A DNA stretch of 64,000 nt from Chionoecetes opilio (Eukaryota > Arthropoda > Malacostraca > Decapoda > Majidae), in the NCBI GenBank assembly GCA_016584305.1, contig JACEEZ010020494.1:323511-387510 (forward strand), in the 5' to 3' direction. Of this stretch, positions 32,620-44,197 are shown piece by piece. The notes under the pieces were generated by a model that was not told where the DNA came from, searched no databases, and saw nothing but the letters and a program-made list of their open reading frames with translations. The position numbers were made by a program, and so were the translations under genes. The stretch's first letter is position 1, and each line of letters begins with the position of its first letter.

Positions 32620-33200
32620 AAATGGGGCAAAGTTTTCTTTTCTAAAATAAAACCTGGTGAGAGCTTTTCCCTCAGATCCCAGTTTCACCCGCAGACATTT
32701 CCCAAAAAGCCCATAACTACGCCCTTTTTGGGCGGGACCCCAATTCAGGTATATGAAAATTTTTGGGTTTTCGGGAAAGCGGCACAAAACCTTTTTAAAA
32801 GCTATTTTGGACCAGCTTGCGGGACCTTTATTTTGGGCCCCGGGGTATATTGATGATAATTTTAGGGGGCATCCAAACAAATAAGGAGGGAAAAATCGCA
32901 TCCAAACTTCAACAGCTTTTGGGACGCCTTCGAGAAAAAACATCCCAAAACCCCTCCAGCGAAAATGTGGTTTTTTGGGGGGAAGCAGTTATTTTTTAGG
33001 ACATCGGGTAAGTTTAAAAGGTATTAATCCATTGCCCCGAAAGGGAGATGGGTATTTGTCAGTTCCCCCAAACCCAAATTCTGCAAAAAAGCTCGGGGGG
33101 TTTTCTGGGTATTGTAAATTAATACCCCCGTTTCCTCCCCAAAAACAGCAGAAAAGTTACTCCGTTACATGACCTCGAAGGGTATTTCCCCCAGATCGAC
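32620..33200 (+). pseudogene. Gypsy pol: RT catalytic part
   Basis: RT resumes with a TKxxLVRAFxQI-like block (~32640-32690), PKKPITTPF (~32703-32730), then F..AAQ.FK and the active-site box YIDD at 32846-32857, and the LGHRVS..GINPLP segment at 33000-33045. This order (xFHQI - TPFG - AAQTFQ - YIDD - LGH.V) is the standard palm-to-thumb series of Gypsy RT. Frames change repeatedly at G and T runs. Confidence 0.8.
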
Positions 33201-33229
33201 AGCCCCCCTGAAGTGGTCACAAGAGGCTG

Positions 33230-33700
33230 CAGCTGCTTTCCTACCCTAAAGGAGGATATTTTTTGCACGGTTCCTCGTTTGCTTATCAAGACCCCGAACT
33301 TTGGGCCCCGAAAACACAGGTCTTTCTTTCTAACCCACGCCTTTCTACTGCGGGCGGGGCAAATTTCTTTAGCAGATCCCGTACAGGTGAAGTATCGCCA
33401 TTTGGGTTTTTACCCCCCGGCCTCGATATTTCCCCAAATCAAGTCCCAAAAACATATGATAGGGAAAATATTGGCGAGATACATGGCCCTGCGGCACTTC
33501 AAAAACCTACTAGAGGGTAGGCCCTTTTACAATTTTTCTGTGGGTCACGAGCCCTTTTTCTTTCGCTATGGGACGTCCGTCCGATGCCCAAAACTCCCGG
33601 GTTCAGCGAAAAGGTTCCTATTTTTTCGGAGTTTACGGGCTGACACCGCCATGTTGGGGGAGTTGAGAACCCCGTGGCTGAGCCCTCTCGGCTCCCCTCT
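33230..33700 (+). pseudogene. Gypsy pol: RNase H region
   Basis: The LGF.PP...ISP.Q..YDRENI segment (~33405-33475) and the MALRHFKNLLEGRPF block (33483-33528) correspond to the RPLGFFSR...YSTFDRELLA...IRHFRYFLEGR region of Gypsy RNase H. A GVENPVAEPSRLP-like end at about 33655-33695 matches the usual connection to integrase. Confidence 0.75.
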
Positions 33701-33879
33701 ATAATATTTATCAATACCCCGTGCCCCTTGATTTTCCAACAGATCCCCCCCTATCGGTCAAGAAAAAGACGAAGAGGGTGGCCGTGTTCAAAAGAGTCCC
33801 TTGTAAATTCGTTACGTCCCCTTTTAGTGCCGGGAAAAAACTTCATTATGGGTGAAAGGGGCGGTTTAGAGAGGCCAGA

Positions 33880-34790
33880 CCAAATTTATCCCAAGATCTC
33901 CCAAAGACAAATGGTGTTCAACACTTCCAAAAACATGAGCCACCCGGGAGTCAAGGCTACCCAGGACTCTTAATCAGGCCCGTTTGGTTTTGGCCGCCTT
34001 CGGCAGATACTCGTTCCTGAGTTTTAACCGTGTCTCTCGGTCAGGCATCCCAAAAGGGTTTATCGCCCGTGAAGGCCCGCTGCAACCCTTTTTTTTTTTT
34101 CCAAGATTTAAAAATTTTTGACTGTTTCAAAGTGGATATTGTAGGAACCCCTTTAAATTTGGGCCCATCCGAGGGTTCCCGGGATATTTTTAAAAGTGTA
34201 AACGATGTTTCACTAGATCCCGTGCTACTGGACTACTGCAGGCCCATGGGCCGGGAAACCTGCAAAAATCGCGGGTTTTGCCCTTTCCCCTTTGGGGGGG
34301 GGCTCTCAAATTTTTTGTACCCACTACAGTCATAAAAGGGCCGCGGGGCCCCGTTTTAATCACAAACTGTGGGAAGAGTTAATAGGGTTTTCTAGGATAC
34401 TAAAAATCCCCCAGCGCTTTTCATCCACAGGATAACGGAATGGTTTGAACGGTTTTTATCGTCCCTTTTCAAGGACGCCCCTTTAAAGGGTAACCCCAAC
34501 CGTTTCCGCTGGGGGACTTTTACCATTGGTTTCTGCTGCCCTTCGCACTACAACTAAGGAAGATCCAAAGCCAGTCCCCCAGAGCTTACGTTCGGCCAGG
34601 GCCCATCCTACCGGGAGAGTTTTCCGCAGGGGGTTTACAAGGAGCACGGTAGGACAAGACATGTTTCTAGACTCTCCGGCAGATCACTTTTCCAAAGGGT
34701 TTTTTCCCCATTGCACCTCGCCAACCAACAAGGGCATGCTTTTTACGTCCCGCGTGACTAGAGGGCCGGTAGGTTTGGGTACAAAATGAC
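33880..34790 (+). pseudogene. Gypsy pol: integrase
   Basis: The zinc-binding SHPGVKAT motif lies at 33936-33959. The first catalytic aspartate is in VDIVG (~34130-34145), a T..LWEEL.GFLG block is at 34358-34400, and the HPQDNGMV..RF box (34423-34455) includes the catalytic glutamate region. ALRTTTKED (34536-34562) and the downstream ...FPHCTSPTN / GPVG segments are also visible. These are the HHCC-DDE elements of a Ty3/Gypsy integrase in correct order. Frameshifts at homopolymers disrupt the frame several times. Confidence 0.8.
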
Positions 34791-35278
34791 GCCCCCAAAG
34801 GCGGGCGCCGTCCACTTTACGCCCGTATGACGGGGCCCTTCAAGGTGCTATCTAGACATGATAAGTAATTTATGTAAGTCGAGGAAGCCCCCCAGGGTAA
34901 TTCTCTGGGATCGCAAAACCGGCAAAAATACAAAAATGATGTACCCACCTATCCTCACACTCAGCCCCCAGATACTCGGGACACTTCCGCTACAAACCTC
35001 CTGGGCCCGGCTCATCGCCCTTTTCCCCCTGTTGCCCCTTTTTAAAAGACCCTGGCTATATTTAAATACCTATTACACCTCCTGATGACACAATAATCAC
35101 AGCTGCCAAGAGATTTGAAAAATTTCCTTTTCCCCCGGGAAAATCTTTTCGCCAAGAACAGTTACCAGGAGTGGGAGACTGTCCCCGCCCACCAAAAGAG
35201 GTTGCATCTTCAACACCACGTCTTCTCATGACAGTTTCTTTCTTTAGATCGCCATTTTCCCAAAGTGTGGATTTTCCT

Positions 35279-35291
35279 GAGGGGGGGGGAG
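35279..35291 (+). promoter_or_regulatory. Polypurine tract of the LTR element
   Basis: GAGGGGGGGGGAG three bases before the TG of the 3' repeat, the site expected for plus-strand DNA priming. Confidence 0.75.
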
Positions 35292-35294
35292 TAC

Positions 35295-37445
35295 TGTGGG
35301 GCCCCGAAGCTTTTGAAGCAGGGCGGTTTTAATGGGAACACCCCACAAGGGGGGGACCACCCCCTTTTTCACGGCCCCGTCAAGGAGGCACGTGGACCGT
35401 TGGGTATATAAAAGAGGATGGGGCCGGGGGCAGCGATAGATTTTACACCGCACCACACTCCACCAAAAGCACTCACGGGCTAGGAACCCGGGCTACGTCC
35501 AGGTCTTCCTCCCCTGGCTACCTGTATGTATGGGTTACAGGGAGCTATGGACCTCACCCACGGGCCCCGGCCAGCCGCCCCGTTACCCCCGTATGGGTTT
35601 TTCAGGGAGCTACGGACCCCCCTACGCCCTGGGCCCGCCGCCCCGTCTACTGTATGGGTTACCAGGGAAACCCACGGACCTCAACCCACGCCCCGGCCAG
35701 CCGCCCGTTTTACCCGTAGGGTTACAGGGGGCTAAAGGACCTCACCTACGCCCTGGCCAGCCGCCTCGTTACCTGTATGGGGGTTTCAAGGAGACGGACC
35801 TCACCTACGCCCTGGCCGCCCCCTGTCTACCATATGGGTTACAAGGAGCTTTGGAGCTCACCCCACGCCCTGGCCCGCCCCCTCCTCTACCTGTATGGGT
35901 TAAAGGGGCTACGGACCTCACCTAAAGCCCTGGGCCCGCCGCCCGTCACCTATATGGGTTACAAGGGGGCTACGGACCTCACCTACGCCCCGGCCAGCCG
36001 CCTGTTTTCCCGATGGGTTACCCGGGAGCACGGAGCTCAACCTTTCGCCCTGGCCCGCCCTCGTCTACCTGATGGGTTACAGGGAGCTACGGACCTTTAC
36101 TACGCCCCGGCCAGCCGCCTCGTTTTACCCTATGGGGTTTCAAGGAGTACGGACCTTTACCCCCACGCCCCGGCCAGGCCCCCCTGTTTACCTGCATGGG
36201 GTTTTCAGGGGGCTACCGGGGCCTCACCTACGCCCCGGCCCGCCGGGGCCTTCCCTTACCTGTATGGGGTTTTCAGGGAGCTACGGACCCCCACCTACGC
36301 CCCGGCCAGCCGCCTCGTTTTCCTATATGGGTTACAAGGAGCTACGGACCTAAACCCACGCCCTAGGGCAGCCGCCTCGTCTACCTGCATGGGTTTCAAA
36401 GGGGGCTAAGGACCTACCTACGGCCCCCGGGCAGTCGCTGGTTTCCTTTCATGGGTTACAGGGAGGGACGGACCTCACCTTTCGCCCCGGCCCGCCGCCC
36501 CGTTTACCTGCAGGGTTACAGGGAAACTACGGACCCCACTTTCGCCCCCGGGCCCGCCGCCCGGCTACCTGTTGGGTTTTCAGGGAAACTACGGGGCCTC
36601 ACCTTTGCCCGCCCGCCGCCCCCGTCTACCTATAAAGGGTTACAAGGAGTACGGACCTAACCCACGCCCTGGTCAGCCGCCCCGTCTTTCCCTTTCATGG
36701 GGGTTTCAGGGAGCTACGGACCTTTAACCCCCCCCTGGCCAGCCGCCTCGCTACCTGCATGGGTTACGGGGGGCTACGGGCCCCCACCTACGCCCTGGTC
36801 AGCGCCTGTTTTTACCCTTCCCGGGTTTCAAGGGGGGCTACGGGCCCCACCCACGCCCCCCGGCCAGCCCCCCTGGGCTACCTGCATGGGTTACCCCGGG
36901 AGCTACGGACCCCACCCCAAACCCTGGTCAGTCGCCCCGTCTAACCCGGGATGGGTTAAGGGAGCTAGGACCTCACCTACCCCTGGCCAGCCGCCTCGTC
37001 CCACCCGCAGGGTTACAGGGGGGGGTTTCGGGGCCTCACCCCCACGCCCCGGCCAGCCCCCTCGTTACCTGCAGGGGTTCAGGGAGGGTAGGAACCCCCA
37101 AACCCACGCCCTGGGCCCGCCCTCGTCCCACCTGCATGGGGTTTTAAGGGGGCCGGAGCTCACTAAAGCCCGGCCCGTCGCCTCGTCTTTAAAGGAAAGG
37201 GTTTCGGGAGCTACGGACCTCACCACGCCCCGGCCAGCCGCCCCGTCTACCTGCATGGGTTTCAGGGAGGTACGGACCTCACCTACGCCCTGGCCAGCCG
37301 GGTCGTTTTACCGCCCGGGTTAAAAGGGGGCAAAGGATCACCTACCCCCCGGGCCAAACCGCCCCGTCTTTCCTGCATGGGGGTTTCGGGAAACTACGGA
37401 GCTCACCTACGCCCTGGTCAGTCGGCCCCCCGTCCCACCGCATGG
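35295..37445 (+). repeat. 3' LTR with expanded ~64-bp tandem array
   Basis: The leader (35295-35500) matches the 5' repeat, with a clear TATA box TATATAAAAG at 35405-35414. Then come about 30 units of the ~64-bp repeat, versus about nine in the 5' copy. The 60-210-codon Pro/Arg/Gly frames here are repeat translations. Confidence 0.8.
35405..35414 (+). promoter_or_regulatory. LTR TATA box
   Basis: TATATAAAAG downstream of a conserved CACGTGGACCG motif. The equivalent 5' LTR position has TTATATAA (28301-28308). Confidence 0.6.
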
Positions 37446-38135
37446 GTTTCAGGGGGGAGAGTGAGGGGAAATGCCATAGAGGTAAGGCGAAAAAAAAAGC
37501 GCCTTAAACCCTCGCAGGCGCTTTTTTAACGGCCCGGGGTAAGGCATCGACTAAAGCCTAGTAGGGACAAATCGATAGGGGCGGGCCCCTTTGGGACTGC
37601 CTTTAAAATCCAAAGCCTATGGGGTTGGGGTGGCCGAGAATCCCACTAGCCAATCACGCTGCCTACTGAGCGGAGGGGGCCGCCCGACCAATCACAAGGC
37701 TTGAAAACCCCCCCTGCTTAAGCAAAAGGAAAAGTTTTTCCTCCCCCCCTCAACCCAAACACCTATGGCAAGGATACACCGCTCCCCCCCGCCAAAAACT
37801 GTTTCATCACAAGTTTTTATTTTTAAAAGAAAGGGGTTTTTTTCCCCTTATATATTTTTTCTTAGGAGTGCCATACACCCCTGATAATCCCCTTAAGGGG
37901 TGTCGATTCCCGGGGCAGTGAGGGAAAATTTTTAAAGCCCAAACAACATTCCAGAAAAAAAGGAGGGAAAATGAATAAAAAAAAAAGGGGAAAAAAAAAA
38001 TAATTTAAAGATAACCCCCTTTTATTCAATATCATTTCATTTTTTATCATAATATCTTTTGCTCGCATTATTTATTTAAAGGTATAGTTTTTCTGGCCCC
38101 CAAATTTTTTTAATAAAATTCAAGATATTTCACTA
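37446..38135. other. Spacer with paired CCAAT-like motifs
   Basis: GCCAATCAC (37649-37657) and ACCAATCACAAGG (37688-37700) flank a GC-rich stretch. A short inverted GCGCCTT...GCAGGCGC lies at about 37499-37523. The remainder is noisy AT-rich DNA. A promoter is possible but unsupported by any downstream gene. Confidence 0.3.
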
Positions 38136-39358
38136 ATGTTCCCTGAAAATGAATGGTTTGTTCAGCGTTCCCTAAAAAAATCATCTGGTAGTATGATCAA
38201 CCAAAAAATAGTACAAAAATTTTTGTGCGGGCGGGGCACCTGCCCAGGGCGGAGTCACTTGGGTTTCTGCGACTTCGAGGATTCCTGCAAGGATATTGGT
38301 TTGATAACGGTTACCCTTTTGGGGAAAAAGAGAAATGCTGTGAAAATGTGGGGGGGAGGTTTTATCCAGCTTTTTCCGGGGAAAAAGGGAGGAGGGAAGG
38401 GGCGTCCTTGGCCCACCTTTTCAAAAGTGTATGGCTGGGGATGGGGCAAAGGTTTTTAGATCAAAATGATTGTTTGGCGCATGTCGGGAAAAAACCAAGA
38501 AACACGTCTTGTTTTTTCCGGAAAGCAGTAATCTTTCTTTAGGCGTGGAGGGCCCCGGGATGGGCCCCGAGGCCCCTGCCCGAGGAGGCAAAGCCTTTTG
38601 GGGCCTTTAGGTTCCTGGCCAAGACCAAGGGCCAGGGATTTTGGAAACTTACTTTGATGAAGCAGGACAGTCTGTTAAAGCGTGGGCGGGACATTGAGAT
38701 TTTTGGAAAGTTTTACATACCTTTGGGAGGCAGTCCATTTAAGACGGCGGGTTACGTCAAGAAAATTTTACGGCGGATTGGCATAGGGCCCCCGGTGTTA
38801 TGGGCTCGCCCCAGCGGGAGTATTTGGCGTTGTCGGTACCTGTGGGGAGGACAAAGATCCGGATCTTTAAGTCGGGTTGTGATCCCTGTCTTATCTATGG
38901 TTTTGAGAAAAGGACAATAAATAGTGACTGAAGAGACGAACAATTTCCTTTTGGGAAAAGTTTTTTCGCGAAAACATGGGGATCGCTGGGATGAAATTTG
39001 TGTCAAATCAGCGATTTCACCCTGAGACTGAATCGAGGCCTATTTTCCTGCATAGTCCGCAGCGCCAACTTCGGGGATTTTGGGGATGTGGCAGCTACCC
39101 TGAAACCGGGCCTTCCCCTTTGGGGGTTTTTCTGTAAGAGACAATTCCCCGGGGTGGAGGAGGCCCAAAGGGGGGGCCCACAAGGCCCCGTGGCTGGGGG
39201 GGAAAATGATGTTTGGGCTTGTCGAGAGCTGCTTGGATGGGGAAAAGGGGCCCCGGGATTTGGGGAAATCGCCCGTGGGAAACCCCCGGGAAATGGGTCG
39301 ATTTGGGGGGCGAGGCGGGCGCCCCCCCCCGGCGTTGCCCCCAATGATTGATTGATTG
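38136..39358 (+). mobile_element. LINE B: RTE-like non-LTR retrotransposon, 3' part
   Basis: Noisy ORF2 remnant. In order I see LWDLLRLRG-like residues (~38245-38290), the GLIT..L block, a VKCGGG-like block (~38340-38360), the GVRQGCVLAPTLFN region (~38375-38420), VLDQN.C.AHVGK (~38450-38490), AVIFL (the residue run after the ADD box, ~38525-38540), EEAKP.G, DEAVQSVKAWG..IEIF (~38657-38705), the SIWRCRYLWR block (38815-38845) with VVIPVLSM.LR (38875-38910), a WDEI-type block (~38985), and a tail ending VAPND stop at 39351. An ATTG run (39345-39358) follows as a simple 3' tail. Family: RTE-like or related LINE. Frames break only in homopolymers. Confidence 0.78.
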
Positions 39359-39644
39359 AGCACCGCCGCCCACCCCCCGCCGCCCCCCCTAACCAACACA
39401 CAACACAACATTTCTTAACCCAAACATATAAAAACCCTTTTAATGCCGGTTAGTCTTGCACGATCAAATTTATACACCCCCTTGCCCCACTATTAAAAAC
39501 GTAAAAAAACCCAATTTTTACGTTTTTAAGAACTGAAAAAAAAGGCTGTATTTGCTTATAAACAGAAGATGAATGTCTGCAAAGGCCCACCCGCAGCTCA
39601 CTAAGTCAGGGGGTTTACCATGCCTTTTGTTTTCCCCCCCCCCG

Positions 39645-39912
39645 CGCCTTTAGCGGTGGCCCCTAAGGGAGGCAAACTCGACTGGGGCATTTCGGTGGGG
39701 GGCTTTTTGCCCTTTCCACAGGGCCCTAGTGGATAGGGGCCCTAGTCGCTCCAGCATCTGGCCCCCGCGCTTTAAACGGTGCGCCCTGCCACTAAAGGGA
39801 GCAATCTCGACGGAGCATTGCGGGTTTGGGGGGGCGTTTTGCCCTTTCCAAAAGGCGCCTAGTGGATAGGGCCCCCCTAGTCGCCCCAGCATCTGGCCCC
39901 ATGATCTTTGGG
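39645..39912 (+). repeat. Two-unit ~130-bp tandem repeat
   Basis: GGTGGCCCCTAAGGGAGGCAAACTCGAC...CCTAGTCGCTCCAGCATCTGGCCCC is repeated from about 39779 as GGTGCGCCCTGCCACTAAAGGGAGCAATCTCGAC...CCAGCATCTGGCCCC. Confidence 0.75.
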
Positions 39913-40139
39913 GTTGCCGGAAAGGAAGCTCCCCAATCACTTGATCCCACAACCTTTTTCCAATACCCAGTAATACAAGCCCTTGAAAAAATGATGGGGG
40001 AAGGGCGCCCCCCCTTGCCCCACTCCTGGGATCCCGGAAAAAAGCTTGGGGAAAACCTTTCCCCACACTTCCCCAGCACTCTAAATCCCCGAACTAAGAA
40101 ATATGAATATATTTATAGAGACACGGGGAAAACATTTCC

Positions 40140-40266
40140 CAAAACCCGAAAAATTGAGGTAAAATATATTATATAATAATATAAAATATAAATAATTTTA
40201 AAAATTATAATATAATATATTTTAAAATATATATTATATATATATATATTTTATAATATAAGGCCT
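40140..40266. repeat. AT-only low-complexity tract
   Basis: ATATAATA/TATTTTAAAATATA sequence, almost devoid of G and C. Confidence 0.9.
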
Positions 40267-40407
40267 TTTCCCCTTTGGCCCAAACTGCATGAAAATTTCT
40301 TCAGTTCAGGGTTGGGTTTTGGGTTTAAAGGGTTGGGGTTTGCGTGTCACAAATGGAACGCAAAAACCCCGTTTTTGTTTACAAACATACTCAGTGGCGA
40401 GGCAATT

Positions 40408-40511
40408 TAAGAGAGAGAGAGAGAGAGAGAGGGGAGAGAAAAGAGAGAGAAGAGAGAGAGGGGGAGAAAAGAGGGGGAGAGAGAGAGAGAAAATGAGGGG
40501 AGGAGAGAGGG

Positions 40512-40576
<65 letters not shown>

Positions 40577-40654
40577 GGGAGAGGAGAGAGAGGAGAGAGA
40601 GAGAGAGAGAGGAGAGGGGGGAGAGGAGAGAAGAGAGAAGAGAGAGGGAGAGAG

Positions 40655-40689
<35 letters not shown>

Positions 40690-40784
40690 GGAGAGAGAGA
40701 GAGAGAGAGAAGAGAAAGAGGGGAGAGAAAAGATAACGAGAGAGAGAGAGAAAAACGAGAGAGAGAGAGAAGAGAGAAGAGAGA

Positions 40785-40820
<36 letters not shown>

Positions 40821-40844
40821 AGAGAGGGGAGAGAAGGGGAGAAA

Positions 40845-40876
<32 letters not shown>

Positions 40877-41370
40877 AAAGAGAGAGAGAAGAGAGAGGAA
40901 GAGAAGAGAGGAGAGAGAAAATAAGGAGAAGAGAAAAGAAGAAGGATCAAGGAGAGAGAGATAACGAGAGCGATCAGGAGAGGAGAAGAGATAGAGAGAG
41001 AGATCGAGAGATAACGAAGAGAGAATAAACGAGAGAGAGATAACGAGGGGAAAGAGATAACGAAGAGAAAATAACGAGAGAGAAGATAACGAGAGAGAGA
41101 GAAAAACGAGAGAGAGAGTAACGAGAGAGAGAGAAAGAGAGAGAGATAAACGAGAGAGAGAAACAAAGAGAGATAACAACGAGAGAGAGAGAGATAAGAA
41201 GCGAGAGATAAAGGAGAGATAACGAGGAGATAATGAAGAGGGGAATAAACGAGAGAGAGAGAAAAACGAGAGAGATAACGAGAGAAAAGAAAAAATGAGA
41301 GAAAGATAACGAGAGAGAGAGATAAAAGAGAGAAAACCCGAAAAAGAGCGAGAGAGATAACGAGATATAA
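40408..41370. repeat. (GA)n grading into GAGATAACGA repeat
   Basis: Pure GA with A/G run variants to about 40740, then increasing GAGAGATAACGAGAGA units (10-20 bp) to 41370. Purine-rich on the + strand. Confidence 0.93.
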
Positions 41371-42260
41371 CTCGCTAGCTGCTATGTGAAGGGATCATAT
41401 CAAGTTTAAGATCGCGGAACGCATACCCTCCACCAGGCCATGTATGCCTCTTTTATGCCGTCTGCCCATCCTCTTCCGACTCGTGCATGCGGAAAACCCT
41501 TCACGATAAGCGAAATAGGGCCCAAGGCGACCATTGTTTGTTAGAACTGAAAACTCTACCCAAGCTACCCCCTCTCAATTGGGTAGGGGAAAGTTCACGG
41601 GTTTTGCTGAGTCACTACGCGTTTTTTGCCTCAAAACCCAGGTTTTCGTGCGCAAATGGAACCCCGAAATTTTTGGGGTTTCCCGTGAACGGTTCTTAAA
41701 ATGCCCGAAAAGGGAAGAGGCCTTATGGGCCCTTTTCCCCCCTTTTTTTTGATAAAAATAATATATAAAAATTAAAGTTACAGGGATGCCGTATTTAGGG
41801 AAAATAAAAAATTTTTGGGTAAAATAGATTTATTTAGGGAAAGTTCAGCGGAAAGCTCATGGAAAGGGGCCTTTTTCAACTTTTGGGGAAGAAGAAAAAA
41901 GTTGAAAGAACTGAACACCCAGCAGTAAACCCATGCAACAAAGAAAAAATTGAAAACCAACGGGGGGGTGCCGTTGACAAGGCATTATCCCCAAACACCA
42001 TCGGATGGGATCGGGGGCCCCTAAAGCCGGGGCGGGGGGGCCCACACAGGCACACACAGCCCACACCACCCGCCCGCCCCCCCCTGCCCCCGCCACGCCT
42101 GCGGCCACCACGCCCCAAACGCGCCCGCCAGGTAGGCGGGGTTTTACCTGTACAGGCCACCCGGGACTACTACCCCTTGAGGGTCATCCCGGCCTGATTT
42201 CGGTAAATTTGGGACTTTCAACCAGAATTGAGTCGAGGTAAAATGCTCTTTTCCCTTGAA
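41371..42260. other. Unassigned noisy sequence, GC-rich centre
   Basis: 41990-42150 is GC-rich and proline-like in translation. I find no convincing domain or element. Confidence 0.4.
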
Positions 42261-42261
42261 A

Positions 42262-42330
42262 TGTTGTTTTAAGAATGGTGGTACATTCAAAATCGTCGGA
42301 AATGCTTTTTTTGCATTACCCCCTATTTAT
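42262..42330 (+). repeat. Dispersed 'CGTCGGAAATGC' repeat, fragment
   Basis: ACATTCAAAATCGTCGGAAATGC...GCATTACCCC is a fragment of the dispersed module that is complete at 61141-61270. Confidence 0.6.
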
Positions 42331-43104
42331 TCCGCTTTAGTGGAAAAAATTAGTACTTTCAAAAATTCAACAACCAAAAATTAACGGGTAAAAAACAGAG
42401 ATTATTTTCCGGAAAGAGTTCCAAAAACGGGCTGGGGGTTGCGTTTAAAAGGGGTCTATAAGGGTATATTTATATCCAAAAACGTTCTTTGATGACGTCT
42501 TTTTTTGATTTAAAACAGTTTTTTAAAATCATTTTGATTTAACAGTTCAACACATACGATTAGCGGCAAGGTGATGAAGTTGTTGCCTTAATAAATAAAA
42601 ACTTTTAGGACTTATTTTTGTTTATATATTTTTAAATATATATCTTAGAAAAATAAATAATTTTACCACAGTTCTGTCCCCCCCCAAAAAGTAAAATGAT
42701 AAAAGTACCATTTGAACTCAAAGTTTTTTCAATTTTTTTTGGTCCGTGTCATCTTTTTCAATCGTTCTTCAAAACACCCGCAAAATTTAAAATTTATTTA
42801 AACGCATAATAAGTACAATCTTCTTATTAACCAGTGTCCCCCCACCGGTTTTTTGGGCCCACACCTGGCGAAAAGAAACCCTGCATTACAATACATGCAT
42901 TGCATGATCGGAGTTTATCTTTTTTGAGCCGAAAAAAAATTTATATTTTTCCAGAATTATGTTTAAAAGTCGAATAAAACATTTTTATTCTTTTAATAAT
43001 CATTCAAGTCCCAATAAATGCAAAATTTCTTTTAAAAACAAACTCCGTTGGGCCGGTTATTGTATGGACCCTCAAAAAACTCTTTTTTTTTTTTTCCCCC
43101 CTGT

Positions 43105-43265
43105 ATTTTGATTTTGTTTAAGAAGAGTCACATTAAAAATCTTCGGAAATGCCTCTTTTTCGTTATCCCTCCCTAACAAAACCTGGGGGACCCCTTGGGA
43201 AAAACGGGGTTTTGGGGGGGGGAAAGTGAAAAATTGTTTTGTACTGAAGTATGTTAGGGGTGGAC
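43105..43265 (+). repeat. Dispersed 'CGTCGGAAATGC' repeat, noisy copy
   Basis: AGTCACATTAAAAATCTTCG + GAAATGCCTC ... GTTATCCCTCCCTAACAAAA + CCTGGGGGACC ... GGGAAAAACGGGGTTTT matches 61165-61262 with homopolymer expansion. Confidence 0.8.
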
Positions 43266-43624
43266 CCCCCACCCAGTAACCCAAAACATTCAGTTCCTTG
43301 GGCTGGCAGGGTAACATTACCCGCTGCTTGACTTACTTTAAAAACGACAAATTCGGTGTGTTAGAGGAAACGAGCTTCGCATAGTTCACATGGTCAAACA
43401 AACGGGGGAAGGAACACTTTGACTCCTTTTTTTTTTTTTCGTTTACTGAATTAAAAAAACCCCAAAGCCCTACATTTTCAAAGTACAGTACGTCAACATC
43501 CTCCGACCTATTGGGGGGCCGTCGCAAGGATCGGACGCTACCCCCCAGTCCCCCCCCCCCACCCCACAACCACAGTTCCCCCCCCACCACCACAACCCCC
43601 ACCCCCCACCACCCAGCCATAAGG

Positions 43625-43931
43625 GGCAATTCCCGTCCATTATAAACCAATTCGGTAAAAATGGAGGAGAGTTTCACGGTCGTTTTCAGAGACACCAACT
43701 ACTTTTTTCTGGCCTGCAATAGGTGCTTGTTCTAATGGTGCTAGTTTTATTTTGCGCAAACCAAAAAAAAAAAAAAAAAAAAATAAAAAAATAAAAATAA
43801 ATAATAAAAAAATAAAAAAACCTACCTTATGTTTTAATGAAACCTAACCTAACCTACAGGTTTTAATGAAACCTAACCTAACCTTATAGGTTTTAATGAA
43901 ACCTAACCTAACCTTAATCACAAAGTATACT

Positions 43932-43972
<41 letters not shown>

Positions 43973-44130
43973 TTTGTTTGTTTGTTTGTTGGTTGCGCAA
44001 ATAAAAATATCACCATTAGAACAAGCACCTATTGTAGGCAAGAAAAAATAGTTGATGTCTCTGAAACGACCGTGAAACTCTCGTCCATTATAAACCAATT
44101 CCTCTCCCAGGAAATCCCCGTGTGCCTCCC
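43625..44130. repeat. Inverted module around CCTAA runs
   Basis: CCATTATAAACCAATTC...CGTGAAACTCTC / GAGAGTTTCACGGTCGTTTT ... GGTGCTTGTTCTAATGGTG ... TTGCGCAAAC at 43636-43760 is inverted at 43988-44100. Between them are poly-A and poly-T tracts and three units of GGTTTTAATGAAACCTAACC (43835-43915). A third, plus-oriented noisy copy is at 45760-45890. Confidence 0.8.
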
Positions 44131-44197
44131 CCAGGAACGGCGCGCGTCTTTCCTTCAAGACGTCTGAACTCCTCGCTCCTTTGTGCCAGGAAGCAGG

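Larger units (their letters stand above)
28188..37445 (+). mobile_element. Ty3/Gypsy-type LTR retrotransposon, ~9.3 kb
   Basis: Direct long terminal repeats (starts 28188 and 35295, both TGTGG.GCCCCGAAGCTTY), an internal region with Gypsy-order pol remnants (reverse transcriptase, RNase H, integrase) on the + strand, and a polypurine tract just before the 3' repeat. The domain order RT-RNaseH-IN is diagnostic of Ty3/Gypsy rather than Copia. The element is unable to code as written, with many frameshifts at homopolymers and an insertion inside RT. Its 5' end is embedded in a foldback element. The right end is unclear, because the 3' repeat lacks the segment that follows the tandem units in the 5' repeat. 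Confidence 0.85.

Noticed and set aside
35530..37323. Pro/Arg-rich frames of 130-210 codons (collagen- or mucin-like)
   Set aside because: Translation of the ~64-bp LTR tandem units.
37640..37705. CCAAT-box promoter
   Set aside because: Two CCAATCAC motifs but no TATA box, start or gene downstream; only LINE sequence follows.
43970..44000. Long poly-T as a retroelement tail
   Set aside because: It lies symmetrically with a poly-A at 43767-43790 inside an inverted module, so it is explained by the inverted repeat; homopolymer length is unreliable.
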